Both the position numbers and the translations under genes were made by a program. This document shows, piece by piece, positions 44,155 through 53,275 of a stretch of DNA of 64,000 nt. The notes under the pieces are model-generated. The model was not told the origin of the DNA. It did no database searches and saw only the letters and a list, made by a program, of their open reading frames with translations. The DNA is from an uncultured Clostridia bacterium (GTDB lineage: Bacteria; Bacillota; Clostridia; TANB77; CAG-465), in assembly GCA_944388585.1 (NCBI GenBank), contig CALXJI010000002.1:1-64000 (forward strand), in the 5' to 3' direction. Numbering within the stretch: the stretch's first letter is position 1; each line of letters opens with the position of its first letter.

Positions 44155-44475
44155 TTATATTTTATTTCTTTGTTTTTCTAAATAAACAGTTGTTATGTAT
44201 GAGCCATCATCTCTTACATCATACCCATAAAAATCTCTTAATATTTGTTGATGCATTTGTAGTCCTGTTAAATAACAATCAGTTTTATTATCTTTTTGGA
44301 GTACATTCTTTTCTTCTCTTGGAAACAGCATAATACTAGTTTCATTTAAACCACCATTTCTAAGTTGCTCAAACTTCCTTTCCATATATTCTTGTTCTTG
44401 AATACAATTAACAACACTGCCTATTGTTATTAGTATTTCTATTATAATAAGTGCTACTAATGTTCTATCTTCCAT
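44155..44475 (-). CDS. Small membrane-anchored protein (106 aa)
   Basis: An N-terminal membrane helix (L-V-A-L-I-I-I-E-I-L-I-T-I-G-S-V-V) is followed by about 80 hydrophilic residues ending Y-L-E-K-Q-R-N-K-I. I do not recognise it. The frame opens at 44523, but AAAGGAG lies 7 bases before the ATG at 44475. It sits just downstream of a Spo0A_C-type regulator and may be cotranscribed with it. Confidence 0.62.
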   Translation of the reverse strand: MEDRTLVALIIIEILITIGSVVNCIQEQEYMERKFEQLRNGGLNETSIMLFPREEKNVLQKDNKTDCYLTGLQMHQQILRDFYGYDVRDDGSYITTVYLEKQRNKI

Positions 44476-44559
44476 TTTAATTCTCCTTTCAAATATTTTT
44501 AGAACGATTTTTTTAGTTTCCATATATAATCTAATTTAAGTTGAAAAAATAGGAAAAAA

Positions 44560-45243
44560 TTAAATTTTATTAACTATAGTAAATATCAAAACTTTTGGAG
44601 TTGGTGTTCTATTATAAGTAAAGCCAAAATACCTATTAATTCTTTCAACACTATTGTTTCTAGACATATTGTTAATACATGAGTAAATATTCCATTTTAC
44701 TTTATTGGCAGAAACATTATATTTTTTAGCAACTATTGGATATATATCTTTTTCTAAATTATACAAAGCATCATTACTTTTTACTAGTAAAACACAATCA
44801 ATTAAGTACTGGACACCTATATTTGTAACTTCAAATTTTAATCCTTTTATTTCATCTAAAACTCTTCTTTTGGCATAGGTAAATAAAAAGGATTCTTTTC
44901 CTTCAGATGATTCATAACTAAGTAGCTCTTTTACATTTTCAATACTTCTTTCTTTTAATATAAATCTAGTGTCATCTATTACTCTTTCATCAACATTATC
45001 CAAACTTTTATATAACAATACTATATTATTTATTTGTAGATTTGAAAAATATTTATAATCTAAACTTCCTATACTATCATCTATATCAATAATAACCAAA
45101 ATATATTTTGTTTTCTCTAAGCTTTCTTTAAAAATGCTTAAGCTTGTACACACTTGTACTTGTATATTACTATTATGATTTATACATGCATTTATTTCTT
45201 TAAAAAAAGGAACATCTACACTATAAATTAAAACTTTATTCAT
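44560..45243 (-). CDS. Response-regulator-like protein with Spo0A C-terminal DNA-binding domain
   Basis: 227 residues. Residues 1-100 look like a degenerate receiver (V-L-I-Y-S-V-D-V-P-F, V-I-I-D-I-D-D, I-V-L-L-Y-K-S). The C-terminal ~110 match the Spo0A effector domain: I-G-V-Q-Y-L-I-D-C-V-L-L-V, L-E-K-D-I-Y-P-I-V-A-K-K-Y-N-V-S-A-N-K-V-K and Y-F-G-F-T, then P-T-P-K. Spo0A itself has A-I-T-K-E-L-Y-P-x-I-A-K-K-Y-N-T-T-x-S-R-V-E. It is therefore a Spo0A-related regulator, not clearly Spo0A. A paralogue lies upstream. Confidence 0.82.
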   Translation of the reverse strand: MNKVLIYSVDVPFFKEINACINHNSNIQVQVCTSLSIFKESLEKTKYILVIIDIDDSIGSLDYKYFSNLQINNIVLLYKSLDNVDERVIDDTRFILKERSIENVKELLSYESSEGKESFLFTYAKRRVLDEIKGLKFEVTNIGVQYLIDCVLLVKSNDALYNLEKDIYPIVAKKYNVSANKVKWNIYSCINNMSRNNSVERINRYFGFTYNRTPTPKVLIFTIVNKI

Positions 45244-45456
45244 TTGTTCTTACCACCTTTATATTTTTATCCATTGTACAGATCTTTGTAAATTAACCTA
45301 TTAGATAGTAACAAAAAATGAAATAATGACAATATCATAATATAAATCATTTTTCATTTTACTATTCATGCATAACTTAACATTAAATTATAGTTTTATT
45401 ATAATATCAAAATCTCTATATTTAATAAAAAGTTGAAAAAAATAGAAAAAAATAGA

Positions 45457-46017
45457 TTATAATTTGTTTAAAATTGTAAATATTATAGTTTTAGGTGTAG
45501 GTCTTCTATTAAATCCATCACCAAAATAATCTTTTATATTTGCAATATTATTATTTTTATACATTTTATTTATGCACGAATTTATATTCCACTTAACATT
45601 ATTAGGTGAAACATTATGCTTTTTAGCAATTATTGGATATATATCCTTTTGCAAATTATATAAACTATCATCATTTTTTATTAGCAATATACTTTCTATT
45701 ATATACTTTACTCCTATGTTAGCATATTCAAATTTAAGCTTTTTAATTTGTTCTTTTACTCTTTCATAATATATTGAATTATATTCACATCGATTTTGCA
45801 ATATTTTGTTTATTTCCTTCCTTTCTTTTTCAACAAAAACAAATTTATTGTTATTATACACCTTTTCATTGATAATAGAAGTTTTATTGTATAAAAAGAC
45901 AATTTTATCTATATTTTTTCTATTATAATATCTAAATTCTATGTTTTTTGTTTTACATAAATTTGCAATTAATATATTAAACTCAATTTTCGACAATTTA
46001 TATTCTAAATTTTCCAA
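45457..46017 (-). CDS. Second Spo0A_C-domain regulator
   Basis: 186 residues. The C-terminal ~110 align closely with the neighbour at 44560 (Y-N-L-Q-K-D-I-Y-P-I-I-A-K-K-H-N-V-S, V-K-W-N-I, P-T-P-K). The first 75 residues are short and unlike a receiver domain, so it probably cannot be phosphorylated in the usual way. The two genes look like a tandem duplication that diverged in the sensory half. Intergenic regions around them share TAGAC(G/A)A motifs. Confidence 0.78.
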   Translation of the reverse strand: MENLEYKLSKIEFNILIANLCKTKNIEFRYYNRKNIDKIVFLYNKTSIINEKVYNNNKFVFVEKERKEINKILQNRCEYNSIYYERVKEQIKKLKFEYANIGVKYIIESILLIKNDDSLYNLQKDIYPIIAKKHNVSPNNVKWNINSCINKMYKNNNIANIKDYFGDGFNRRPTPKTIIFTILNKL

Positions 46018-46333
46018 AGTTAAGCTTACAAATATTCTTTATAGATTGCTAATTTTTTAAAGCATAATACTTTACTATAGATCAATATTTTATTATTTTT
46101 TCTTCCCATATTAATATAGACGATGGAAATTGCATTTTTGTTTCATTTTTATGGTAAATTTTTAAAATTTTAACAAAAAAATAGACAATAATTATGTAAT
46201 TACTGCCCATTTAATAAATTTTTATATAAAAAATGCCATATTTACAATATTTAAATATAATCTTATATAATTATATAGACGAAAAATTTCTCAGATTTGT
46301 TGCATTTTTTATAAAAATATATTATATTTTTAA
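46018..46333. other. Intergenic region with repeated TAGACGA-like motifs
   Basis: About 315 bases without a gene. It holds tagacgatgg (46117), tagacaataa (46182) and tagacgaaaaa (46276). A matching tagacgaaaaaa lies at 44063 before the matrixin gene. They could be binding sites for the Spo0A_C-type regulators (0A boxes contain TGTCGAA). Otherwise A+T-rich. Confidence 0.45.
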
Positions 46334-46570
46334 TTATTCTTCAGCTACAAAATTCTCTTCTTTTAAAGTGCCATCTTCTCCTTGCACTAATATATTTATT
46401 CTTTTTTCTGCATCATCTAATTTTTCAGTGCATTCCTTAGATAATTTCATTCCTTTTTCAAATTCCTTAATTGCTTCTTCTAAGCCAAGCTCTCCATTTT
46501 CTAAATTAGTAGCAATCTTTTCAAGTTCATTTAAACTATCTTCAAAAGTTTTTCCATTTTCTTCTACCAT
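46334..46570 (-). CDS. xseB: Exodeoxyribonuclease VII small subunit
   Basis: 78 residues with the family pattern F-E-D-S-L-N-E-L-E-K-I-A-T-N-L-E-N-G-E-L-G-L-E-E-A, split as two coiled helices. It binds XseA, encoded 12 bases upstream. Confidence 0.95.
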   Translation of the reverse strand: MVEENGKTFEDSLNELEKIATNLENGELGLEEAIKEFEKGMKLSKECTEKLDDAEKRINILVQGEDGTLKEENFVAEE

Positions 46571-46582
46571 TTAATTCACTCC

Positions 46583-47776
46583 TTATTTTACTATAGCTTC
46601 TATTTTTCCATCAATAAGCTTTATTCTTATATTTTCATCTTTATTTACATCACTAATACTCTTAATAACTTTTCCATCGCTATTTTCAGTAACACTATAT
46701 CCTCTTGTTAATGTTTTTAACGGACTTAAAGCATCTATCTTACTAATACTTCTTATACATCTTGTCCTATATTTTTCCACCTTATATTTTATTGAAGACT
46801 CTGATTTAGATAGCAAGTTATCTATAATAATTCTATATCTATTTATTTTATCTAATGGAACTTTTTCAAGTTTAGCTGCTTTTAATTTTTCAACATACTG
46901 TCTTTTTCTATCTATGTAATTTTTTATAGCTATAATAGTTCTCTTTTTGTCTGTAATTATTCTATTAACTATTTCACTATATTCTGGATAAACAAGTTCT
47001 GCTGCAGCAGATGGTGTAGGTGCTCTTAAATCTGAAACAAAATCACAAATCGTAAAATCTGTTTCATGCCCTACTGCAGATATTACTGGTATTTGAGATG
47101 CATATACCTGTCTTGCTAATGCTTCATCATTAAATCCAAATAAATCTTCAAATGAGCCTCCGCCTCTAGCAATTATAATTACATCTACATTTTTCAAAGT
47201 ATTAAATGTTTTTAACCCTTCTATTACTGTAGAAGCTACATTTACCCCCTGAACTGCTGCTGGATATATTAACAAATTCACATTAGGATATCTCCTTGTA
47301 GTGACATTTATTATATCTCGTACTACCGCTCCTGTTCTAGATGTTATTACTCCTACTCTTTTAGGCAAAAATGGTATTTTTTTCTTTTTACTTGCATCAA
47401 ATAATCCTTCTTTCTGAAGCTTGTTTTTTAATTGTTCATATGCAAGATATAAATCTCCAAGGCCTTCAGGACTCATAGATTTACAATATATTTGATATAC
47501 ACCATCTCTTTCAAATACACCAATTTGACCATTTATTACCACTTTCATTCCATCAGTCGGCTTAAACTTTAAAAATTGAGCGTATCCTTTAAACATAATG
47601 CATTTAATTGTAGATGATTCATCTTTTAAAGTAAAATATAAATGTCCTGTATAATGTGCTTTAAAATTAGTTATTTCTCCACGTATACTTATATTATTTA
47701 ATAATGTATCTTTATCCATTAATGCTTTAATGTATTTATTTACATCACTTACACTATATATTTTCTTTTCTTCCAT
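46583..47776 (-). CDS. xseA: Exodeoxyribonuclease VII large subunit
   Basis: 397 residues. An N-terminal OB fold (I-S-I-R-G-E-I-T-N-F-K) is followed by the catalytic domain (G-V-I-T-S-x-T-G-A-V-V-R-D-I, R-G-G-G-S-F-E-D-L-F-G-F-N-D-E, S-A-V-G-H-E-T-D-F-T-I-C-D-F-V-S-D-L-R-A-P-T-P-S-A-A-A with breaks). The start overlaps the end of nusB by 23 bases. Confidence 0.96.
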   Translation of the reverse strand: MEEKKIYSVSDVNKYIKALMDKDTLLNNISIRGEITNFKAHYTGHLYFTLKDESSTIKCIMFKGYAQFLKFKPTDGMKVVINGQIGVFERDGVYQIYCKSMSPEGLGDLYLAYEQLKNKLQKEGLFDASKKKKIPFLPKRVGVITSRTGAVVRDIINVTTRRYPNVNLLIYPAAVQGVNVASTVIEGLKTFNTLKNVDVIIIARGGGSFEDLFGFNDEALARQVYASQIPVISAVGHETDFTICDFVSDLRAPTPSAAAELVYPEYSEIVNRIITDKKRTIIAIKNYIDRKRQYVEKLKAAKLEKVPLDKINRYRIIIDNLLSKSESSIKYKVEKYRTRCIRSISKIDALSPLKTLTRGYSVTENSDGKVIKSISDVNKDENIRIKLIDGKIEAIVK

Positions 47777-48185
47777 TTTCCTCTTCCTTATCTTCTATTA
47801 CTTTAGCAATAACACCATTTACAAAAGACTTGGAATCATTATTTCCATAAGTTTTAGCAAGCTCTACTGCTTCATTTGCACTTACTTTATCTGGAATACT
47901 ATCCACATATATAATTTCATATATAGCAAGTCTTAAAATAGCTAAATCTATTTTTGCAATTCTATCTAAGGACCAATTTTTCAATTTAGACAATATTATA
48001 TTATCTATTTTTTCTATATTCTCTTTTACTCCTTTTAAAACCATCTGAATATACTGTTTTTCTCCTTCACTATTATTATTTTCTTCATAACAGTTTAAAA
48101 GAATATCATCTAAATTCTTATCCTTAATAAACTCTAATTCATAAATACATTTAAATGCATTATCTCTTGCTTTTTTTCTACTCAT
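47754..48185 (-). CDS. nusB: Transcription antitermination factor NusB
   Basis: About 143 residues, all helical. R-K-K-A-R-D-N-A-F-K at the N-terminus and D-K-V-S-A-N-E-A-V-E-L-A-K-T-Y-G near the C-terminus, ending F-V-N-G-V-I-A-K-V, are family hallmarks. GGGAG favours the ATG at 48185 over that at 48197. Overlaps xseA. Confidence 0.95.
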   Translation of the reverse strand: MSRKKARDNAFKCIYELEFIKDKNLDDILLNCYEENNNSEGEKQYIQMVLKGVKENIEKIDNIILSKLKNWSLDRIAKIDLAILRLAIYEIIYVDSIPDKVSANEAVELAKTYGNNDSKSFVNGVIAKVIEDKEEENGRKENI

Positions 48186-48211
48186 TTCTACTCCCATCCT
48201 ACATAGATAAT

Positions 48212-48463
48212 TTATTTTTTATCATTATTATCTTTATAATAATATACTTCATGTTTAAACCCTTTGCTTCTTACAAAATCTTTTATATTCTCCTCATTAT
48301 CTTGAATTTTCTTACCTAAAAATACTGCCCCTGCAATTAAAGCAAATAATATAATAGCTTTAGTTAAAAATTCAACAACTCCAAATGCATATAATATAAC
48401 AACAATAGAAACACATATTATTACATATTTATTTTTAACTACATAATCCCAAAAATCTCTCAT
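48212..48463 (-). CDS. DUF2273-like small membrane protein
   Basis: 83 residues with two hydrophobic segments (Y-V-I-I-C-V-S-I-V-V-I-L-Y-A-F-G; A-I-I-L-F-A-L-I-A-G-A-V-F-L-G) and a charged tail. Position between amaP and nusB matches the DUF2273 member of Asp23 operons. Confidence 0.75.
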   Translation of the reverse strand: MRDFWDYVVKNKYVIICVSIVVILYAFGVVEFLTKAIILFALIAGAVFLGKKIQDNEENIKDFVRSKGFKHEVYYYKDNNDKK

Positions 48464-48482
48464 AATATCACATCCCTACCTT

Positions 48483-49028
48483 CTAATTTTGTTGCTTCTT
48501 TTGTGGCTCAATATATACGCCTTTTATTTTTATATTTGCCTCTTTAATTTCAATTGTAGTTTGTTTTTTTACAACAGATTTTATATTATCTTGCAATTTG
48601 GTAGATAAAGTTGGAACCACCGTATCAGGTAAAATTTGTGCATATATATTTGCTTTTATTCCTTCTTCTGATATAGATACATCTACTCTTGGATTTACTA
48701 ATTCAGGATAATTTCTAGCTATTGACATTATCATTGATTCAAATGTATCTCTATTTAAAAATACGGTACCAGAATCATTTTTAATAGCAAGTCCACTTTT
48801 TGCATCGTCAGAAGAATCAGATGAAGAGAATAGACCAATAAGTCCAAGTAAAGAAATAATTGCTCCAATTATTAATACCCATAACTTATTAGCTACTAAA
48901 AATCCTATAGTAGCATTATATAATCCTTCTACTTGAATCATATTTATAGATACAAGTATTACAAATACAGATAATATAATCATTAATACTGAGAAAAAAC
49001 ATAAAATAAATTTTTCAAATCCCCTCAT
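48483..49028 (-). CDS. amaP: Alkaline shock membrane anchor protein AmaP
   Basis: 181 residues with two membrane helices (about 7-28 and 49-67) followed by an Asp23-like cytoplasmic domain (P-R-V-D-V-S-I-S-E-E-G-I-K-A-N). It tethers Asp23 to the membrane. It lies 74 bases downstream of asp23, after a hairpin. Confidence 0.88.
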   Translation of the reverse strand: MRGFEKFILCFFSVLMIILSVFVILVSINMIQVEGLYNATIGFLVANKLWVLIIGAIISLLGLIGLFSSSDSSDDAKSGLAIKNDSGTVFLNRDTFESMIMSIARNYPELVNPRVDVSISEEGIKANIYAQILPDTVVPTLSTKLQDNIKSVVKKQTTIEIKEANIKIKGVYIEPQKKQQN

Positions 49029-49061
49029 AACATCTTCCTCCTAAAATTTATATAAGTACAT

Positions 49062-49090
49062 AGCCCAAACTATAAATAAAAGTTCGGGCT
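49062..49090 (-). terminator. Hairpin between asp23 and amaP
   Basis: Stem agcccaaact (49062-49071) / agttcgggct (49081-49090) with one G-U pair. No long T run follows, so it may only attenuate or protect the asp23 message. Confidence 0.65.
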
Positions 49091-49102
49091 AAAATCTATG
49101 TA

Positions 49103-49546
49103 TTATTCTTGTTCTTCAGTTTCTTCTTTTTTATCTTCAGTTTTATCAAAAATAATACCTTGTACATTTATATTAACAGCTACAACTTCTAATCCAGTCA
49201 TATTTTCAACTGCATTTTTTACTGCTGTTTGTGCTGCCCAAGCAACATCTGGAATTCTAACTCCATATTTAACATTTACAAAAATATCTACAGTAACTTT
49301 TTTACCGTCAAGTTCAATTTTTACACCTTTTGAATACTTTTTGCTACTTCCAAGTATTTGATTTATTCCATCAACAAATCCAAGTGTCATTCCAGCAATT
49401 CCTTCTACTTCTGAGGCAGCAAGTCCTGCAATTATTCCAATTACATCCTCAGAAATATTTAAATTTGTAGCAATTTCTACCTTTTCTTCATTATTTTGTT
49501 CTACAACTTCCTCTTCAACTTTAGTTTTTTCTTTTTTATCACTCAT
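49103..49546 (-). CDS. Asp23/Gls24 family envelope stress protein
   Basis: 147 residues: acidic N-terminus, then I-S-E-D-V-I-G-I-I-A-G-L-A-A-S-E-V-E-G-I (in two stretches) and V-N-V-K-Y-G-V-R-I-P-D-V-A-W, both typical of Asp23. It forms a membrane-proximal network through AmaP. First gene of asp23-amaP-DUF2273-nusB-xseA-xseB. Confidence 0.94.
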   Translation of the reverse strand: MSDKKEKTKVEEEVVEQNNEEKVEIATNLNISEDVIGIIAGLAASEVEGIAGMTLGFVDGINQILGSSKKYSKGVKIELDGKKVTVDIFVNVKYGVRIPDVAWAAQTAVKNAVENMTGLEVVAVNINVQGIIFDKTEDKKEETEEQE

Positions 49547-49648
49547 ATTTAATCCTCCTTTGTAGATTCATCTACTTAACTGATTATATTATAACCCATT
49601 TTATACTAAAAGTCACGTATTTAACAAAAAAATCAAATTTTACACAAA

Positions 49649-50002
49649 TTAATCATGTACTATTTTAGCTCCTAATTTTTTACCAGCTAAAAAATGGTAG
49701 TGTAAATGTTTTACTTCCTGTCCTCCATCTTCACCACAATTACATATAACTCTATAACCATTTTGTGAAACTCCTGTAATTTTTGCTATTTCTCTAAAAG
49801 CAAGTTGTATTTTAGCAACATATTCTAAATTTTCTTCACTTACATCTTCTAAACTTACAATATGTTTTTTAGGTACAACAAGTATATGAACTGGTGCTAC
49901 AGGATGTAAATCCTTAAAAGCACAAACATAATCATTTTCATATACAATACTACCTGGTATTTCTTTTTTTATTATTTTACAAAAAATACAATTTTCATCC
50001 AT
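49649..50002 (-). CDS. hinT: HIT-family nucleotide hydrolase (HinT)
   Basis: 117 residues with the zinc-binding C-I-F-C-K-I at the N-terminus and the histidine triad H-L-H-Y-H-F-L-A-G near the C-terminus. It hydrolyses purine nucleoside phosphoramidates. 12 bases downstream of the YcxB-like gene. Confidence 0.95.
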   Translation of the reverse strand: MDENCIFCKIIKKEIPGSIVYENDYVCAFKDLHPVAPVHILVVPKKHIVSLEDVSEENLEYVAKIQLAFREIAKITGVSQNGYRVICNCGEDGGQEVKHLHYHFLAGKKLGAKIVHD

Positions 50003-50014
50003 ATCTACTTCCTC

Positions 50015-50536
50015 CTATTTTCCTTTCTTTTTATAATTTTTACCTAATTTTTCTTTTAACATAGTAACTAAATTATTATAATCTCCTTCAATATTTGCTT
50101 TATTACATACAAATGCTTGATTTGAGCTTATATAAATATATATAGCGTGTTTAGTATCATAAATTTTATATATATCACTATAATCTAAAGTTGTATTTCC
50201 TATAGCCTCTTCACCTTTTAAAGTTTGAATTTTAACTTTTTTATCAAAAAACTCTACTATTATATGCGCACCTGCTTGTATAGCAGATGTTTTTAAAGCT
50301 TTTTTTGAATAAATTATTGGTAAAAATATAACTTCTAAAAGCCATATAATTCCTATTAGCCCTATTACTATTCTCATTATAAGTTCATCTGGAACAATTA
50401 TAGCATATAATATTAAAAAAATAGCAAGAACTGTTACTACCTTATATATAGGTCTTGAATACATATGAAATCTATTAAATCTTTTTAAAGTTTCATAATC
50501 ATATTTAGATTTACATGTTACAATTGCATCTTCCAT
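50015..50536 (-). CDS. YcxB-like membrane protein
   Basis: 173 residues with two adjacent membrane helices (about 27-45 and 50-72) and a beta-rich C-terminal domain (V-E-F-F-D-K-K-V-K-I-Q-T, Y-S-D-I-Y-K-I-Y-D-T-K-H-A-I-Y-I-Y) as in YcxB-like proteins. Function unknown. AGGTGG fits the ATG at 50536 rather than the GTG at 50548. Between alaS and hinT. Confidence 0.75.
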   Translation of the reverse strand: MEDAIVTCKSKYDYETLKRFNRFHMYSRPIYKVVTVLAIFLILYAIIVPDELIMRIVIGLIGIIWLLEVIFLPIIYSKKALKTSAIQAGAHIIVEFFDKKVKIQTLKGEEAIGNTTLDYSDIYKIYDTKHAIYIYISSNQAFVCNKANIEGDYNNLVTMLKEKLGKNYKKKGK

Positions 50537-50554
50537 AACTATATCCACCTCTTC

Positions 50555-52321
50555 CTACTCAGCAAAAACAGCTTTTATTCTTCTTACACCAGCTGAAACT
50601 GCTTCTTCCTTTTTTATTTTTATATGTGGTATTTGTGATGTATTTGATACATGAGGTCCTCCACATAACTCTGATGATACATCACCAATTTTATATACTG
50701 TTACAATATCTGGATATCTTTCAATAAACATACATTCTGCTCCAGATTTTATTGCATCTTCTTTTTTCATTTCTTCTTTTGTAACATCATATCCTTTATC
50801 TATCCACTCATTTACTAAATCTTGTGCTTTTTGTTTTTCTTCATCTGTTAATTTATGATCACAAGAAAAATCAAAACGCATTCTCTCATGAGTTATATTA
50901 CTTCCTTTTTGATGTACTTGAGGTCCAACTACTACTTTTAAAGCTGCATTTAATAAATGGGTTGCTGTATGATATTGTGTTTCAACCTCACCTGTTGAAG
51001 CAAGACCACCTTTAAATTTTTCTTTTGCTCCGGCACGAGAAAGCTCTTGATGTGCTTTAAATTTCTCTTTAAATCCATTGACATCTACTTCTATTCCCAT
51101 TTCTTTAGCAAGTTCTACAGTTAATTCTATAGGAAAGCCGAATGTATCATAAAGTCTAAAAGCATTATCTTTATCTAAGACTTTTCCATTAACTTTACCT
51201 ATTATCTTTTCGAATTCTTTTAATCCCTTTTCAAGTGTCCTATTAAATTTTACTTTTTCAGTTTTTAAAACTTCTAATACTACATCTCTATTCTCTTCTA
51301 ATTCTTTGTAATATTTTTTATTCTTTTCTATTATAGTTAATGCTATTTGTTGCTCCCAATCACTATTTATATCTATATCTAGTTTTTTGGCATACCTAAT
51401 AGCACGTCTTATTAGTCTTCTTAAAATATATCCTTGATCTGTATTACTAGGTTTAATTCCTGCAGGATCTGCACTAATAAATACTGCACTTCTTATATGA
51501 TCTGCTATTATACGCATTTCTTTTTCATGTCCTACATATTGTAAATTTGCAACTTTTTCAATAGTTTTTATTATATCATACCATATAGATGAAGTATAAT
51601 TATCTGTTTGTCCTTCTAGTAATGCAGTTACTCTTTCTACTCCCATTCCTGTATCAACATTTTTTTGTGGAAGTTCTGTAAAAGTTCCATCTTCGTTATG
51701 GTTATATTGCATAAACACATTATTCCAAATTTCTACCCAACGATCATCTGATGTGTCAAATTCTTCTGGTATTTCATCTTCACTTCTAAAATAAAAAATT
51801 TCAGTATCAGGTCCACATGGTCCTGTAGATTCCATGTTAGGCCACCAGTTATCATCTTCTCCTAAATACTTAATTCTTTTCTCATTTATTCCTAACTCTT
51901 TCCATATGCTAGCTGATTCATTGTCTGGTGAAACAATATCATTTCCTTTAAATACTGTTACTGCAAGTCTTTCTAGCGGAATTTCTAATACTTTAGTTAA
52001 AAACTCAAAACTCCATGTTATACTTTCTTTTTTAAAATAATCGCCTAAGCTCCAATTTCCAAGCATTTCAAAAAATGTATGATGTGTCACATCTCCCACT
52101 TCATCTAAATCATTAGTTCTCATACACTTTTGATAATCGCAAAGTCTTTTACCATACGGATGTGGCTCTCCTAACAAATATGGTACTAACGGTTGCATTC
52201 CAGCTGTATTAAAAAGTACAGATGGATCATTTTCTGGAACTACTGGAGCACTTGGTATTTGTTTATGTCCTTTTGATTCAAAAAAATTGATATATTTTTC
52301 TCTTAAATTTAAAGATTCCAT
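50555..52321 (-). CDS. alaS: Alanine--tRNA ligase lacking the C-Ala domain
   Basis: Class II synthetase of 588 residues. The catalytic domain (F-F-E-S-K-G-H, N-T-A-G-M-Q-P-L, R-T-N-D-L, G-M-G-V-E-R) and the tRNA-recognition region are followed by a compact editing domain with H-T-A-T-H and C-G-G-P-H, then the protein ends (R-R-I-K-A-V-F-A-E). Usual bacterial AlaRS is about 870-880 residues and continues into C-Ala, which is missing. The promoter and a leader hairpin precede the gene; no T-box core is visible. Confidence 0.94.
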   Translation of the reverse strand: MESLNLREKYINFFESKGHKQIPSAPVVPENDPSVLFNTAGMQPLVPYLLGEPHPYGKRLCDYQKCMRTNDLDEVGDVTHHTFFEMLGNWSLGDYFKKESITWSFEFLTKVLEIPLERLAVTVFKGNDIVSPDNESASIWKELGINEKRIKYLGEDDNWWPNMESTGPCGPDTEIFYFRSEDEIPEEFDTSDDRWVEIWNNVFMQYNHNEDGTFTELPQKNVDTGMGVERVTALLEGQTDNYTSSIWYDIIKTIEKVANLQYVGHEKEMRIIADHIRSAVFISADPAGIKPSNTDQGYILRRLIRRAIRYAKKLDIDINSDWEQQIALTIIEKNKKYYKELEENRDVVLEVLKTEKVKFNRTLEKGLKEFEKIIGKVNGKVLDKDNAFRLYDTFGFPIELTVELAKEMGIEVDVNGFKEKFKAHQELSRAGAKEKFKGGLASTGEVETQYHTATHLLNAALKVVVGPQVHQKGSNITHERMRFDFSCDHKLTDEEKQKAQDLVNEWIDKGYDVTKEEMKKEDAIKSGAECMFIERYPDIVTVYKIGDVSSELCGGPHVSNTSQIPHIKIKKEEAVSAGVRRIKAVFAE

Positions 52322-52354
52322 TTTTATCTATCCCCATTCCGTTATTAAATTAAA

Positions 52355-52373
52355 AAGCACCTAAAAAGTGCTT
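52355..52373 (-). terminator. Leader hairpin upstream of alaS, possible attenuator
   Basis: Stem aagcac / gtgctt with a 7-base loop, followed on the minus strand by TTTTTAATTT. It lies between the alaS promoter and its start codon, so full termination would silence alaS. Confidence 0.65.
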
Positions 52374-52387
52374 ATTTTAGCCATTTC

Positions 52388-52416
52388 ATTATATCAAAAA
52401 AAGTTACTTTAGTCAA
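52388..52416 (-). promoter_or_regulatory. Promoter of alaS
   Basis: Minus strand TTGACT (52416-52411), 17-base spacer, TATAAT (52393-52388). The leader to the ATG is about 60 bases. Confidence 0.88.
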
Positions 52417-52549
52417 TAAAGCTATAAAAGTTATGTATTATTAATTACTATATTATATTATCATTTCAACAAATGATTTATTGTAATTTTATATTTATTG
52501 ATTTTTTAAAAGAATTATGTTAAACTATTTCTGTTAAATGGAGGTAAAT

Positions 52550-53275
52550 ATGTTACAATCAATTACAGGTCATGCAAGAAGAGCAATTGATGATTATAAT
52601 ATGATAGAAGAAGGAGATAAAATTGCTATCGGACTTTCGGGAGGAAAGGATAGCTTAGCTTTACTTTACTCGCTTTATACACTAAAAAGATATTATCCTA
52701 AAAAATTTGATATAATAGCAATTACTATTCATCCTGGAAGTAATACTTTTAAAACAGATAAATTAGAAGCAATTTGTAAAGAATTAAATATTGAATATAT
52801 TGTATATCATTCAGACTTGTCTAAAATTGTATTTGATATACGTAAAGAAAAAAATCCATGCTCTCTTTGTGCTAACTTAAGAAGAGGTATGTTAAATAGT
52901 ATTGCAGTAGAACATGGTTGTAATAAAGTAGCTCTCGGTCATCATTTAGATGATGCAATAGAAACTTTACTTATGAGTATGTTTTTAAATGGTAAAATTT
53001 ATACTTTTTCTCCTGTAACTTATCTTAGCAAATCTAAACTTTCAGTAATACGACCATTAATATATGTGTATGAAAAAGATATTAGAGCTTTATCTAGACA
53101 AATGAACTTTCCAATTATTGGAAAATGTTGCCCTGCAGACGGCGAGACTAAAAGAGAATATATGAAAGATCTTATACAAAATTTAAGAAAAGATATCCCA
53201 AAAGTTAGAGAAAACTTAATTGGTGCTATAAAGCGTTCTAATATTGATGGATGGAAAAAAGACAAGACTAATTAA
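52550..53275 (+). CDS. TtcA-like tRNA 2-thiolation PP-loop ATPase
   Basis: 241 residues. The PP-loop is L-S-G-G-K-D-S-L-A; C-S-L-C-A-N-L-R-R-G supplies two cysteines (C-x-x-C), G-H-H-L-D-D-A-I-E-T follows, and K-C-C-P-A-D-G-E-T-K-R is the family's third block. These fit the TtcA group that thiolates cytidine 32 of tRNAs, possibly through an iron-sulfur cluster. GGAGG favours the ATG at 52550 over 52538. Confidence 0.88.
   Translation: MLQSITGHARRAIDDYNMIEEGDKIAIGLSGGKDSLALLYSLYTLKRYYPKKFDIIAITIHPGSNTFKTDKLEAICKELNIEYIVYHSDLSKIVFDIRKEKNPCSLCANLRRGMLNSIAVEHGCNKVALGHHLDDAIETLLMSMFLNGKIYTFSPVTYLSKSKLSVIRPLIYVYEKDIRALSRQMNFPIIGKCCPADGETKREYMKDLIQNLRKDIPKVRENLIGAIKRSNIDGWKKDKTN

Noticed and set aside
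45988-45996. TGTCGAA (0A-box core) near the start of the second Spo0A_C gene
   Set aside because: It lies within the coding sequence (Leu-Ser-Lys codons) as a single copy, so it may be chance.
52322-52420. T-box riboswitch upstream of alaS
   Set aside because: The conserved T-box core and a specifier stem are absent; the leader is only about 60 bases.
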